A stretch of 64,000 nt of DNA, from contig CBDDDT010000003.1 in assembly GCA_965226755.1 (NCBI GenBank), forward strand, positions 1,860,001 through 1,924,000, written 5' to 3'. This document shows positions 1-8,382 of this stretch, piece by piece; within the stretch, counting starts at the first letter, position 1; the number at the start of each line of letters is the position of its first letter. The notes under the pieces were generated by a model that worked only from the letters and a program-made list of their open reading frames with translations, had not been told where the DNA came from and searched no databases. The position numbers and the translations under genes are program-made. Origin of the DNA: Bog-113 sp965226755. Lineage in GTDB: Bacteria > Acidobacteriota > Terriglobia > Bryobacterales > Bryobacteraceae.

Positions 1-524
1 AATTCTCCCTCAGGGACGCCCATGGGCAGCGGGAACGACCGCAGCAGGTTGACCGCGCCCGCCGCCGCCGCGATATCGAGATGCCGGTCCACCACGTGCG
101 CGGCCGCGGTCGAAACCCGGTTCGAATAAAACCACGCGGCCATGCGTTCGCGCACCAGCGTGCGGTCATATCCGATGATCCGCTCGGGCCGCGCCAAAGA
201 GGCGGTGATGGCGGACTTCAACAACCCCTGCAAATCCATCGCAATCGAGAACCGCTGCTCCCGCAGTTCCAAAAGCGTCCGGATCCACGTGCGCGGATGC
301 CGGCGGTCCAGCGCGATCACGCGGTCGATAAACGAGTTCTGCTGCAGCAGCGGCGCCCACGTATTCTCCACCACCCAGGTGAGCGGCGCGGAGGGGAAGC
401 TATGTTTCAGAGACGCGGCCGCCGGCAGAGCGTGCAGAACGTCGCCCATCGCACCCAGCCGCACGACGAGTATGCCGGCGCTAATTTCCGTGCCTCCCCG
501 CGACCGGAACATCGTGCTTCTCAT
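1..524 (-). CDS. waaC: Heptosyltransferase I-like glycosyltransferase (GT9), 3' end outside window
   Basis: The minus strand is open from an ATG at 524 to the window edge (174 codons seen). After a short leader the product reads ILVVRLGAMGDVLHALPA, the N-terminal nucleotide-sugar fold signature of GT9 heptosyltransferases, followed by VDRH and similar family-like segments. GT9 enzymes add L-glycero-D-manno-heptose from ADP-heptose to the lipopolysaccharide inner core at the inner face of the cytoplasmic membrane. It is the last visible gene of a minus-strand operon behind waaF and a heptose nucleotidyltransferase homologue, whose 3' end it overlaps by 44 nt. An internal ATG at 512 is an alternative start. 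Family assignment is firm; WaaC rather than another GT9 member is inferred from context. Confidence 0.8.
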   Translation of the reverse strand, partial: MRSTMFRSRGGTEISAGILVVRLGAMGDVLHALPAAASLKHSFPSAPLTWVVENTWAPLLQQNSFIDRVIALDRRHPRTWIRTLLELREQRFSIAMDLQGLLKSAITASLARPERIIGYDRTLVRERMAAWFYSNRVSTAAAHVVDRHLDIAAAAGAVNLLRSFPLPMGVPEGE

Positions 525-891
525 GCACGCGCCGCTTTAACCCCTCGGTGCTTTCGATGTGAGCTCGTTCGCTCCGGATGAATTCGTTGGGCTGCATGCT
601 TCGGACCAGTTCCTCGGGGTCGCCGCTCCAATGAACCACGTAGTCTATCACTCGCAAAGAGGCTGCCGATTCGATCCGCGCGGCCCGCGAGGTCACCGCG
701 TTTTCAGGATCGCCCACGATCGCGAAGAGGCTGGTTCCCGGGGCGGCCTGCGCCTGCACCGCGCGCACCATCGCCGGTTGCAGAACATCGAAGAAACCGG
801 CGATCACCTTCACGTTTTTTCCCCGCCGCCGCAACTCCAAAGCTTTTTCAATAGCCGCGCCGGCCGGCAAAATTTTCTCCCGCGTGTCCAT
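481..891 (-). CDS. Degenerate HldE/RfaE2-type nucleotidyltransferase homologue
   Basis: This 136-residue protein follows the layout of the ADP-heptose synthase nucleotidyltransferase domain. It opens with KIL and a helix, then a strand with GFFDVLQPAM where active enzymes have GCFDLLHPGH, and later DYVVHWSGDPEELV matching the DYVVIFDEDTP region. The catalytic HxGH is replaced by QPAM, so adenylyl transfer is unlikely. It sits 5 nt downstream of waaF and overlaps the waaC-like gene. A canonical copy with an intact HPGH lies at 28344-28811. A structural, regulatory or decaying role is possible; I infer a non-catalytic homologue. Confidence 0.6.
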   Translation of the reverse strand: MDTREKILPAGAAIEKALELRRRGKNVKVIAGFFDVLQPAMVRAVQAQAAPGTSLFAIVGDPENAVTSRAARIESAASLRVIDYVVHWSGDPEELVRSMQPNEFIRSERAHIESTEGLKRRVHEKHDVPVAGRHGN

Positions 892-896
892 AGAGT

Positions 897-1958
897 TCAG
901 ACTCGAATCACCGCCAGCAGCTCATTCGCCGCGCCGGTCACGCGAGAAACCGGAACGCGGGTCATGCAGCGATGATCGATCGGGCATTCGCGCAGCAGAC
1001 AAGGGCTGCACTCCACCGGCTCCTGGACTACGCGGGCCAGAGCGCCGGTCGGCCCGGTCGTCAGCGGATTGGTCGCGCCGAAGATCGTGACCGTGGGAAC
1101 GCCGAGCGCGGACGCGAGATGCATCGCGCCCGAGTCATTCGTCAAGAAGAGCAGACACGCGGCCGCGCATTCAATCAACTCCCGCAAAGAAGTCTCGCCG
1201 GCGAGGTTGTTCACGCGCAGGCCGTTGAACTCCCGCTCGATGCGGTCTTGTACTTCCGCGCACAGAGCGCGCTCGCTTCCCGCGCCGAAGAGGCAGACGG
1301 ACGCGCCATGCTCGGCGGCGAGAAGCCCCGCGGATTCCGCGAAACGCTCCGGCAGCCAGCATTTGGCTTTCCCGTATGCCGCGCCGGGGCTGACGCCGAT
1401 CACGGGCCCGGTCAGCCCGCGCTCGTCAAACCTGCGCCTTCCGGCGGCCGCGGCGGCGGGAGCGCCTTCCAAACGAATTGCGTCCACCTCAGGCAAGTTC
1501 GAAATGACGCCGGCGCGCCGCAGCAGCTCCAGATAGTAGAAGCGCTCATGGGCCGGGAGTTCGCCTGGCGCTGGAACCGGAACCGCGCGCGAAAGCAGCC
1601 ATCCGCGGCCGTCGCGGTCGTAGCCGATCCGTGTGCGCACTCCGGCAAGCCGCGCGATCAGCGCCGCTTCGAACGCATTCTGCAGCAGGATCGCGCAATC
1701 GAAGCGCCGGCGCCGCAAGGCCTGCGCTGCACGCCATTTCGCCCGCAAATCCCGAAAACCCGAGGCGGCCGTGTAAGGGATAGTCTCGTCCACCGCCGTC
1801 TCGCCCGCATACAAACCGGCCACCCACGGCCGCGCGAGCACGGCGATATGCGCCTCGGGGAAACGCGTGCGGACGGCGCGAATCGCCGGCAGGGACATCA
1901 CCGCGTCCCCGATCCAGTTCGTGGCTCGAATCAGGATTCTGGCGGGCTCGCGCATCAC
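897..1958 (-). CDS. waaF: Lipopolysaccharide heptosyltransferase II
   Basis: The product (353 aa) has the full GT9 pattern: ILIRATNWIGDAVMSLPA at the N-terminus, VIGVSPGAAYGKAKCW near the middle, and the donor-binding segment FLTNDSGAMHLASALGVP followed by TIFGATNPLTTGP. The C-terminal CSPCLLRECPIDHRCM cysteine cluster is typical of WaaF. It transfers the second heptose to the inner core using ADP-heptose. A GTG at 1958 overlaps the yhaM stop codon (GTGA); an ATG one codon later at 1955 is equally possible. The gene is the third in the minus-strand operon. Confidence 0.9.
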   Translation of the reverse strand: MMREPARILIRATNWIGDAVMSLPAIRAVRTRFPEAHIAVLARPWVAGLYAGETAVDETIPYTAASGFRDLRAKWRAAQALRRRRFDCAILLQNAFEAALIARLAGVRTRIGYDRDGRGWLLSRAVPVPAPGELPAHERFYYLELLRRAGVISNLPEVDAIRLEGAPAAAAAGRRRFDERGLTGPVIGVSPGAAYGKAKCWLPERFAESAGLLAAEHGASVCLFGAGSERALCAEVQDRIEREFNGLRVNNLAGETSLRELIECAAACLLFLTNDSGAMHLASALGVPTVTIFGATNPLTTGPTGALARVVQEPVECSPCLLRECPIDHRCMTRVPVSRVTGAANELLAVIRV

Positions 1959-3052
1959 GAATGGCGCAGTGCGTCCTGGAGTTTCGATCCGAACAAGCTA
2001 TCCGCCCGAGGCTCCGGGACCGCCGCGTGCACGGCTTTGCGCTCCGGCTGCGCCTGCGCGGCCGGCGGCGCTATCACAGCCGCGGACTCCACCGTCGCCA
2101 AGAAGCGGTCTTTCTTCAGCACCGTGCGCTCCAGCGAGGTGCTGTACGCGGTGAAAGCGCCGTCCGATTGCCGGTCGCTCTCCACCAGCCCGCGCATGCA
2201 TTCCACCTTCGAATCCATGTCATCCAGATAGTGGAACAGCATGGCCTCGGCGAATACCGGCACTTTGGGCGATCCGAACTCCAGGTGACCGTGATGGCTC
2301 AGAACGATGTGCTCAATCAGGGTGCGCGTGCGCTCCGGGAAATTCGGCAACAGGCGCGCCTTATCCCCGATCATGCGGAACGCCATGGCGATGTGGCCAA
2401 GCAGCTGGCCCTCATTGCTATAACCAAAGCCCCGCTCGTAAGTGAGCTCGTGGATTTTCCCGATATCGTGCAGCACCGCCCCGGCGATCAGCAGGTCCGC
2501 GTCCATCTGCTTGTAGTGGAGAGTCACCAGCCGGCTCAGATGGCATAAGGACAGCACGTGTTCGAGCAAGCCGCCCAGAAAAGCGTGGTGGATCGTCTTG
2601 GCGGCCGGAGCGCGCCGGAAGCGGACGGCGATTTCGGGATCGTTGAGAAACAGCTCAAGGAGCGCCCGGATATCCGCGTTTCCCACCTCGGCCACGATCC
2701 CGACGAGTTCACGCCACATCTCCTCCGGATCCCGGCCGGAGCACGGAAAGTAATCGGCGAAATCGATCTCGCTCTCATCCATCCGGCGGATCTTGTGAAT
2801 GGTCAGCTGCGGGCGATTCTGGTGCAGCTGGACCAGCGCCTTCACCTTGACGAAATCGTCGCGGTCGAACCCGTCCAGCACTTCGGCCACGTTGTCCCAC
2901 ATCTTGGCGTCGATGCGGCCGGACTTGTCGGCGAGGAGAAGTGAAAGATAGGGCTCGCCGGTCTTCTTTTCCCGAATCTCTTTAGACTGCACCAGAAAAG
3001 AACTGGTGATCACTTCGCTCGGCTCGAGCTGGTTGACGAAAGCCGGCTTCAT
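1955..3052 (-). CDS. yhaM: 3'-5' exoribonuclease YhaM-type: OB fold plus HD phosphohydrolase domain
   Basis: The protein (365 aa) starts with an OB-fold nucleic-acid-binding domain (about residues 15-95; LLLADKSGRIDAKMWDN) followed by an HD domain (about 150-310) with HHAFLGGLLEHV and VLHDIGKIHEL as metal-binding histidine/aspartate motifs and LSHHG further on. This is the YhaM/CBF1 architecture, which degrades RNA or single-stranded DNA 3' to 5' with Mn2+ in characterised relatives. The start ATG overlaps the stop of the upstream foldase gene by 4 nt (ATGA), so the two are translationally coupled. The C-terminal about 50 residues are Ala/Pro-rich and probably disordered. Confidence 0.82.
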   Translation of the reverse strand: MKPAFVNQLEPSEVITSSFLVQSKEIREKKTGEPYLSLLLADKSGRIDAKMWDNVAEVLDGFDRDDFVKVKALVQLHQNRPQLTIHKIRRMDESEIDFADYFPCSGRDPEEMWRELVGIVAEVGNADIRALLELFLNDPEIAVRFRRAPAAKTIHHAFLGGLLEHVLSLCHLSRLVTLHYKQMDADLLIAGAVLHDIGKIHELTYERGFGYSNEGQLLGHIAMAFRMIGDKARLLPNFPERTRTLIEHIVLSHHGHLEFGSPKVPVFAEAMLFHYLDDMDSKVECMRGLVESDRQSDGAFTAYSTSLERTVLKKDRFLATVESAAVIAPPAAQAQPERKAVHAAVPEPRADSLFGSKLQDALRHS

Positions 3053-4428
3053 TGGTTCGCGGGCGGAGCGGTGGAGGAAGACGAACTGGATGAGGAGGAC
3101 GAACTGCTGCTTCCCGCTGGACTCGCCGGAGCGGCCGCCGCGGGGGCTGCCTCAGCCGGGGTTGTGGAGGATGTCGCGGAAGGTGTTGTGGATGGCGCCG
3201 GGGCCGGAGTCGGGGAGGCGCCGCCCGGCAGCTTCGGCGCGGAACCCGGATCCGAAGAGCTCACCCGCGTCGAGCCGTGGGGGATCACTCCCAGAATGCG
3301 TTTCTTCTTGTGCGCCGCCACCTCTTCCTTGGTGGTCGTCTCCGGCTTCAGCGTCGCCGGGTCTTTCCAGGCCGTATCTTTTCCGGGAGCGGCTCCGCTA
3401 TCCACATACCCGCCGCGAATTTCGATGAACGCGTCTTTCCGCAGCTCGGTCAGATATTTGCGAATCTCCGGCTGCATCTTGGGCGCGAACATCTTCTCCA
3501 TGATTTCGTTCTGCACGTCTTCAAACGAGGCCTGGCCGGCTTCGTAGCGATCTTCCACCTTCAGGATCTCGAATCCGTTAGGGGTCTTGATGGGGTCCGT
3601 CACATAGCCGCGGTTGGCCTTGAACACCACATCCTCAATTTCCTTGCGCAGATCGCCGCGCTTGAATGCGCCCAATTCGCCATCCTGCTGCGCCGTGGGA
3701 GCGTCTGAATAGGAGCGCGCCAGATCCCCGAACTTCTCGCCTTTGCGGGCGCGGGCGCTCAGGTCCTTGGCCTTCTTCTCGGCGGCGGCGACGTCGGCGG
3801 CGCTGTTCGTCTTGGGCGCAACAAGGATGTCACGCAGAAAAACCTGCTCCTGCCGGACGTACTCGCTCTTGTGCTTCTCGTAATAATCTTTGAGCTGCGA
3901 CTGCGGAACCTGAATCTTGTAAGCGACTTCCTGGCTGATCACCTTTTGCGTCAGCATATGATTCTTCAGCTGGCTCTTGTAGTCCTCAAACGAGATGCCG
4001 GTCTGCTCCTGCACCCACTTATGGAACGCCTCGGGATCCAGCTCCTTGCTTTCCGCCTGGATCTGGGCGATCTGCCGCGTCACCTCGGGATCGACGTTGA
4101 TGTTGAGGTCCTTGGCATGCGAAACCAGCAGCAACTGATCGATCTGGTCGCGCAGCGCGTCAGCCTGCTTCTGCGTCACGGCGGCGTCCAGGCGCTCGCC
4201 CGCGAGCGTCGGATCCTGCTTATGCAGCTCCGCCGCGATCATTTCGCGCTGGTGCTCCAGATCCGTCTTGGTGATGATTTCGCCATTCACTTTCGCGACG
4301 ATCTGCTCGATGACGCGGACATTCGGTTCCGTGGCGGCGGGGACGGAGGCATCGGCTGCCATGAGGAGGACAGGACCGCACAGCGAGGCCGCAAAAAGGC
4401 TCGCGCGCAGCAGGTACTTCGGGTGCAT
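3049..4428 (-). CDS. SurA-like periplasmic PpiC-type peptidyl-prolyl isomerase/chaperone
   Basis: I chose the ATG at 4428 because it begins a clear signal peptide (MHPKYLLRASLFAASL through the ADA region); the frame stays open upstream without signal-like sequence. The mature protein has a SurA N-terminal helical region (IVAKVNGEIITKTDLE) and one parvulin domain (about residues 200-300) with FLRDILV, DLARSYSDAPTAQQDGELG and FEILKVEDR. It should fold outer-membrane proteins in the periplasm. The C-terminal about 110 residues are low complexity (Pro/Ala/Thr) and end in a run of 13 serines encoded by mixed codons. It is the first gene of the operon leading into the heptosyltransferases. SurA itself usually has two parvulin domains. 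Confidence 0.82.
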   Translation of the reverse strand: MHPKYLLRASLFAASLCGPVLLMAADASVPAATEPNVRVIEQIVAKVNGEIITKTDLEHQREMIAAELHKQDPTLAGERLDAAVTQKQADALRDQIDQLLLVSHAKDLNINVDPEVTRQIAQIQAESKELDPEAFHKWVQEQTGISFEDYKSQLKNHMLTQKVISQEVAYKIQVPQSQLKDYYEKHKSEYVRQEQVFLRDILVAPKTNSAADVAAAEKKAKDLSARARKGEKFGDLARSYSDAPTAQQDGELGAFKRGDLRKEIEDVVFKANRGYVTDPIKTPNGFEILKVEDRYEAGQASFEDVQNEIMEKMFAPKMQPEIRKYLTELRKDAFIEIRGGYVDSGAAPGKDTAWKDPATLKPETTTKEEVAAHKKKRILGVIPHGSTRVSSSDPGSAPKLPGGASPTPAPAPSTTPSATSSTTPAEAAPAAAAPASPAGSSSSSSSSSSSSSTAPPANQ

Positions 4429-4575
4429 GGGGACAATTATCCCACGAGATCCGGGTTGCGCAACGCGGGCGCAATCGGCCCACATGACGCAAGGTCGGCG
4501 CCGGTTCGCCTGAACCATCCGCGCTTCCCGGAGCGTCTAACCCATAACGCCGATCCTTTCGGCTCAAGGAACAAC

Positions 4576-5610
4576 GTGCAATATAAGACGCTCGGGAACA
4601 CCGGGCTGCTCGTGTCTAACCTCTGCCTCGGCACCATGACGTTCCATGGCGAGGGTTTCTGGAAAGCCATCGGCGCCCTGAACCAGGCTGACGCCGATGA
4701 ACTCATCCAGGCTTCGCTCGGCGCCGGCATCAACTTCTTCGATACGGCGGACATCTACTCCGAGGGTGGAAGTGAAAAAACGCTTGGCCAATCTTTCAAG
4801 AACCTGAATGTGGCGCGCAAGGACGTGGTGATCGCCACCAAAGTGTTCGGTCGCGTCGGCCCCGGCCGAAACGATGTAGGCGCCTCCCGCGGGCACATCA
4901 TGGACGCCGTGGAAGCCAGCCTCCGGCGTCTGCAGACCGACTACATCGACCTCTACCAGATCCACGGGAGCGACTCCGTCACGCCCATCGAGGAGACTCT
5001 CCGCGCCCTGGATTCTCTGGTCACGCAAGGCAAGGTGCGCTATATCGGCTGCTCGAACTGGCAAGCCTGGAAGATCGCCCGCGCGCTGGGCATCTCCGAA
5101 TCCAGGAACCTCGCGCGCTTCGATACTTTGCAGGCCTACTACTCGATCGCCGGACGCGATCTCGAACGGGAACTGGCGCCCCTGCTCGAAGCTGAAAAGA
5201 CCGGCCTCCTGGTCTGGAGCCCGCTCGCCGGCGGACTTCTCTCCGGCAAATACACCCGCGAGAACCAGAAGCCGGAGAATTCCCGGCGTTCCACGTTCGA
5301 CTTCCCTCTGGTCGATAAAGAACGCGCCTGGAAAATTCTCGACGCCATGGGCCCGATCGCCAAGGCGCATGACTGCAGTCCGGCGCGCATCTCCCTCGCG
5401 TGGCTTCTCACCAAGCCCGTCGTCACCTCGGTCATTCTCGGCGCCAAGCGTCTCGACCAGCTTCAGGACAACCTCGCCGCGGCCGATCTCAAACTCGCGG
5501 AAGAGGAAATCAAGCAGTTGGATGAGGTGAGCGCGCTGCCGCCCGAGTACCCAGGCTGGATGGTCCCGTTTCAGAATCTGGACCGCCTCGAGCCTGTCGC
5601 CCGCTTCTGA
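4576..5610 (+). CDS. Aldo/keto reductase
   Basis: The 344-residue product is an NADPH-dependent TIM-barrel oxidoreductase: NLCLGTMTF, the catalytic region GINFFDTADIYSEGGSE (Asp and Tyr), KVFGR (Lys), YIDLYQIHGSD (His), and the cofactor-binding C-terminus SVILGAKRLDQLQDNL. It resembles the YajO/IolS-like family. The frame is open far upstream, but homology begins at the GTG at 4576, which has AAGGA five bases before it. It is divergent from the foldase operon with about 147 bp between. The substrate cannot be read from sequence. Confidence 0.88.
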   Translation: MQYKTLGNTGLLVSNLCLGTMTFHGEGFWKAIGALNQADADELIQASLGAGINFFDTADIYSEGGSEKTLGQSFKNLNVARKDVVIATKVFGRVGPGRNDVGASRGHIMDAVEASLRRLQTDYIDLYQIHGSDSVTPIEETLRALDSLVTQGKVRYIGCSNWQAWKIARALGISESRNLARFDTLQAYYSIAGRDLERELAPLLEAEKTGLLVWSPLAGGLLSGKYTRENQKPENSRRSTFDFPLVDKERAWKILDAMGPIAKAHDCSPARISLAWLLTKPVVTSVILGAKRLDQLQDNLAAADLKLAEEEIKQLDEVSALPPEYPGWMVPFQNLDRLEPVARF

Positions 5611-5685
5611 GCCTTCGCCCTGCGCCTCGGGGTCGGGTGGATGAGATCGCGTAAAAGGTGTCTCGTATGATCCAGCCCCGGCGCG

Positions 5686-5742
5686 GTTTCAACTGTGTTA
5701 TGGTTGAAAGGAATAAAACGAGAGAAAGAGAAAGAGAAGGAG
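5686..5742 (+). promoter_or_regulatory. rpsO leader: small inverted repeat and purine-rich ribosome-binding stretch
   Basis: The leader contains TTTCAAC (5687-5693) and its inverted copy GTTGAAA (5703-5709) with a 9-nt loop, followed by a long purine run ending in AAGGAG at 5737-5742, 13 nt before the rpsO ATG. S15 represses its own translation by binding leader structures in other bacteria, so this hairpin is a plausible but unproven control element. Confidence 0.35.
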
Positions 5743-5755
5743 CAGCAACACCGGC

Positions 5756-6025
5756 ATGGCTTTGGCGACCGAAGTAAAGAAAGAGATTCTGACCAACAAT
5801 CAGATTCACAAAAACGATACTGGTTCGCCAGAAGTGCAAATCGCCCTGCTTAGCGGGCGGCTTGTGCAGTTGAACCAGCATTTTAAATTACACAAGATGG
5901 ATCACGCGTCGCGGAAAGGCCTGCTCACCATGGTCGCCCGGCGCCGCCGTCTCCTCACATATCTTCGCAAGAATGATCCGGAGCGGTACAAGTCTGTTCT
6001 TTTAAAGCTGGGAATCCGCCACTAA
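5756..6025 (+). CDS. rpsO: 30S ribosomal protein S15
   Basis: This 89-residue protein has the S15 signature DTGSPEVQIALLSGRLVQLNQHFK and the conserved DHASRKGLL segment, at exactly the usual length. S15 binds 16S rRNA early in 30S assembly. It lies just upstream of pnp, the same rpsO-pnp order as in many bacteria. The AAGGAG upstream is 13 nt from the ATG, rather long, so the leader may fold to bring it closer. Confidence 0.97.
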   Translation: MALATEVKKEILTNNQIHKNDTGSPEVQIALLSGRLVQLNQHFKLHKMDHASRKGLLTMVARRRRLLTYLRKNDPERYKSVLLKLGIRH

Positions 6026-6035
6026 TCCGGGATTG

Positions 6036-6064
6036 CTCCGCGCGCTGCCGGTCAGCGCGTGGGG
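6036..6064 (+). other. Hairpin between rpsO and pnp (possible processing site)
   Basis: A strong stem-loop has the perfect core CGCGCTG/CAGCGCG (6041-6047 and 6053-6059) around a 5-nt loop, extended outward by five more pairs including two G-T wobbles. No T-run follows, so it is not a simple intrinsic terminator. In E. coli a stem-loop in the same place is cut by RNase III to control pnp. Confidence 0.45.
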
Positions 6065-6167
6065 ATTGCCAGATAGTCCGTATTTCTGATCCCCGCTACC
6101 CGCCTTTCCTGCCCCTCGCCAATTAATCGCTGTGCGGTTTTAAACCGTTCAGCAGAATGGCAGACGA

Positions 6168-8279
6168 ATGATTCACACTTTTGAAGTAGATTTGGACGGT
6201 CGCAAGATCACTCTTGAGACGGGCCGGCTGGCGAAACAGGCCAACGGCGCCGTGGTGGTCCGCTGCGGCGATTCCGTCGTGCTGGTGACGGCCTGCGCGA
6301 ATGAAAACCCCAAGCCCGGTCAGGGCTTTTTCCCGCTCACCGTCGATTACCGCGAGTACACCTACGCGGCCGGCAAAATTCCCGGCGGATTCATCAAGCG
6401 CGAAGGACGCCCCTCGGAGAAAGAGATTCTGACCAGCCGGTTGATTGACCGGCCCATGCGTCCGCTTTTTCCGGAAGGCTACCTCTGCGATACGCAGATC
6501 ATCGCCATGGTCCTCTCGGCGGACCCGGCGCAGGATCCGGCCGTGCTCGGCATCATGGGCGCCGCCGCCGCGCTGGCCATCTCCGACATTCCTTTTCACC
6601 ACTATGTGGGCGCGGTGCGCATCGGTTACGTGAACGGCAAGCCGGTCGCGAACCCGACCTATGAAGAGGAGCGCGGCTCCAAACTCAACATCGTCGTCAC
6701 CGGCACCGAAGACGGCATCGTCATGGTCGAAGCCGGAGGCCAGCAGGCGTCCGAAGAGGAAGTTCTCACCGCCCTCGAATACGGCCACGAGTGCTGCCGC
6801 AAGATCGTCGCCGTCGTCAAGGAGATGACGGAAAAGATCGGCAAGCCCAAGCGGAAATACACCCCGCCCGCGGTAAATGAGGAACTCTTCGCCAAGATCA
6901 CCGCAATGGCCCGCGAGAAGCTGACCGACGCCCAGGACACCGGGAAGTACCCGAAACTCGAGAGCTACCATCGCATCGCGGCCGTCAAGGAGGAGATCAA
7001 GACGGCGTTCCCGGACGAGCAGACAGCCGAGGCGATCCGCCTTTTCGATGTGCTGAAAGAGCGCATTTTCCGCGACGAGATGCTTGACAAGCATCGCCGC
7101 CCGGATGGACGCGCCTTCGATCAGATTCGCGCCATCAACATCGAAACCGGACTGCTGCCCCGGACTCACGGTTCAGCGGTATTCACCCGCGGCGAAACCC
7201 AGGCGCTGGTCACCGTCACCCTGGGAACCAAGGACGACGAGCAGCGCTATGAACCGCTGGAGCCCGGCATCGAAGGCTCCAAGCGTTTCATGCTGCACTA
7301 CAACTTCCCGCCGTTCAGCGTCGGCGAGGTCGGCTTCATGCGCGGCGCCGGGCGCCGCGAAATCGGCCATGGAGCGCTGGCCGAGCGTTCCATCTCCACC
7401 TTGATTCCCGACCAGGCGAAATTCCCTTATACGATGCGCGTCGTCTCCGACATCCTCGAATCCAACGGTTCGAGTTCCATGGCGAGCGTCTGCGGCGCGA
7501 GTCTCGCGCTGATGGACGCCGGCGTCCCGATGGGCGCGGCCGTCAGCGGCGTGGCTATGGGTCTGGTCAAGGAAGGCGATAAATACGCCATCCTCACCGA
7601 CATCGCCGGCGCCGAAGACCATTACGGCGACATGGATTTCAAAGTCGCCGGCACGCGTCAGGGCATTACGGCGTTGCAGATGGACATTAAAGTCCCCAAC
7701 GTGACGACCGCGCTGATGAAAGAGGCGCTCGAACAGGCGCGCCGCGGACGGCTCTTCATCCTCGACAAGATGTATGAGGCCATGGCCGAACCCCGCTCGC
7801 AAATGTCGGAATACGCGCCTCGAATCTACACGGTGAACATTCCGGTGGATAAGATCCGTGAAGTCATCGGACCCGGCGGCAAGGTGATCCGCGGGATCAT
7901 CGAACAGACCGGCGTCAAGATCGACGTCAGCGACGACGGCACCATCAATGTCGCATCCAACGACTCGGCCGCGGCTCAAAAGGCGCTCCAGATCATCGCC
8001 GATATCACGGCCGTGGCGGAAATCAACAAGACCTACCTGGGCAAAGTGGTGCGGATTGTGGATTTCGGGGCGTTCGTCGAAATCTTCCCGGGCACGGATG
8101 GCCTTTTGCATATCAGTGAAATCGCCGAGAATCGCATCAAAGACGTTCGTGATGAGCTGAAGGAAGGCGATCAGATCCTCGTGAAGGTTCTGGCCCTTGA
8201 AGGCAATAAAATCAAGCTGAGCCGCAGGGCGGTTCTGAAAGAGCAGCGCGAGAAGCTGAAAACGCCGGCGGTTCAGTAA
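6168..8279 (+). CDS. pnp: Polynucleotide phosphorylase
   Basis: The full-length enzyme (703 aa) degrades RNA 3' to 5' using phosphate. Visible parts are two RNase PH domains (FIKREGRPSEKEILTSRLID in the first; MRGAGRREIGHGALAERS and the ALMDAGVPMGAAVSG region in the second), the linking helical domain, a KH domain (IREVIGPGGKVIRGI) and a C-terminal S1 domain (GKVVRIVDFGAFVEI, GLLHISEIA). The start at 6168 fits the family N-terminus. It is co-directional with rpsO, and a UUCG-loop terminator follows. Confidence 0.97.
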   Translation: MIHTFEVDLDGRKITLETGRLAKQANGAVVVRCGDSVVLVTACANENPKPGQGFFPLTVDYREYTYAAGKIPGGFIKREGRPSEKEILTSRLIDRPMRPLFPEGYLCDTQIIAMVLSADPAQDPAVLGIMGAAAALAISDIPFHHYVGAVRIGYVNGKPVANPTYEEERGSKLNIVVTGTEDGIVMVEAGGQQASEEEVLTALEYGHECCRKIVAVVKEMTEKIGKPKRKYTPPAVNEELFAKITAMAREKLTDAQDTGKYPKLESYHRIAAVKEEIKTAFPDEQTAEAIRLFDVLKERIFRDEMLDKHRRPDGRAFDQIRAINIETGLLPRTHGSAVFTRGETQALVTVTLGTKDDEQRYEPLEPGIEGSKRFMLHYNFPPFSVGEVGFMRGAGRREIGHGALAERSISTLIPDQAKFPYTMRVVSDILESNGSSSMASVCGASLALMDAGVPMGAAVSGVAMGLVKEGDKYAILTDIAGAEDHYGDMDFKVAGTRQGITALQMDIKVPNVTTALMKEALEQARRGRLFILDKMYEAMAEPRSQMSEYAPRIYTVNIPVDKIREVIGPGGKVIRGIIEQTGVKIDVSDDGTINVASNDSAAAQKALQIIADITAVAEINKTYLGKVVRIVDFGAFVEIFPGTDGLLHISEIAENRIKDVRDELKEGDQILVKVLALEGNKIKLSRRAVLKEQREKLKTPAVQ

Positions 8280-8301
8280 GCCAGCGGCAGTCTCCGACCT
8301 T

Positions 8302-8339
8302 AGGCCGGGTTCACTCTTCGGAGTGGATCCGGCCTTTTT
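8302..8339 (+). terminator. Intrinsic terminator of pnp
   Basis: A 15-bp stem (8302-8316 with 8321-8335, two G-T wobble pairs) is closed by a TTCG tetraloop and followed by five T residues. It ends the rpsO-pnp unit. Confidence 0.88.
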
Positions 8340-8382
8340 CAATTTGGCTGCAAGGCTGCTTTAGTGAGCCCGGAGGAATGAA

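Noticed and set aside
3059..3110. Serine run as a DNA microsatellite in the foldase gene
   Set aside because: The codons are mixed, so the DNA is not a simple repeat.
3871..4575. Upstream extension of the aldo/keto reductase frame through the foldase gene
   Set aside because: The extension is antisense to the SurA-like gene; homology and a ribosome site both point to GTG 4576.
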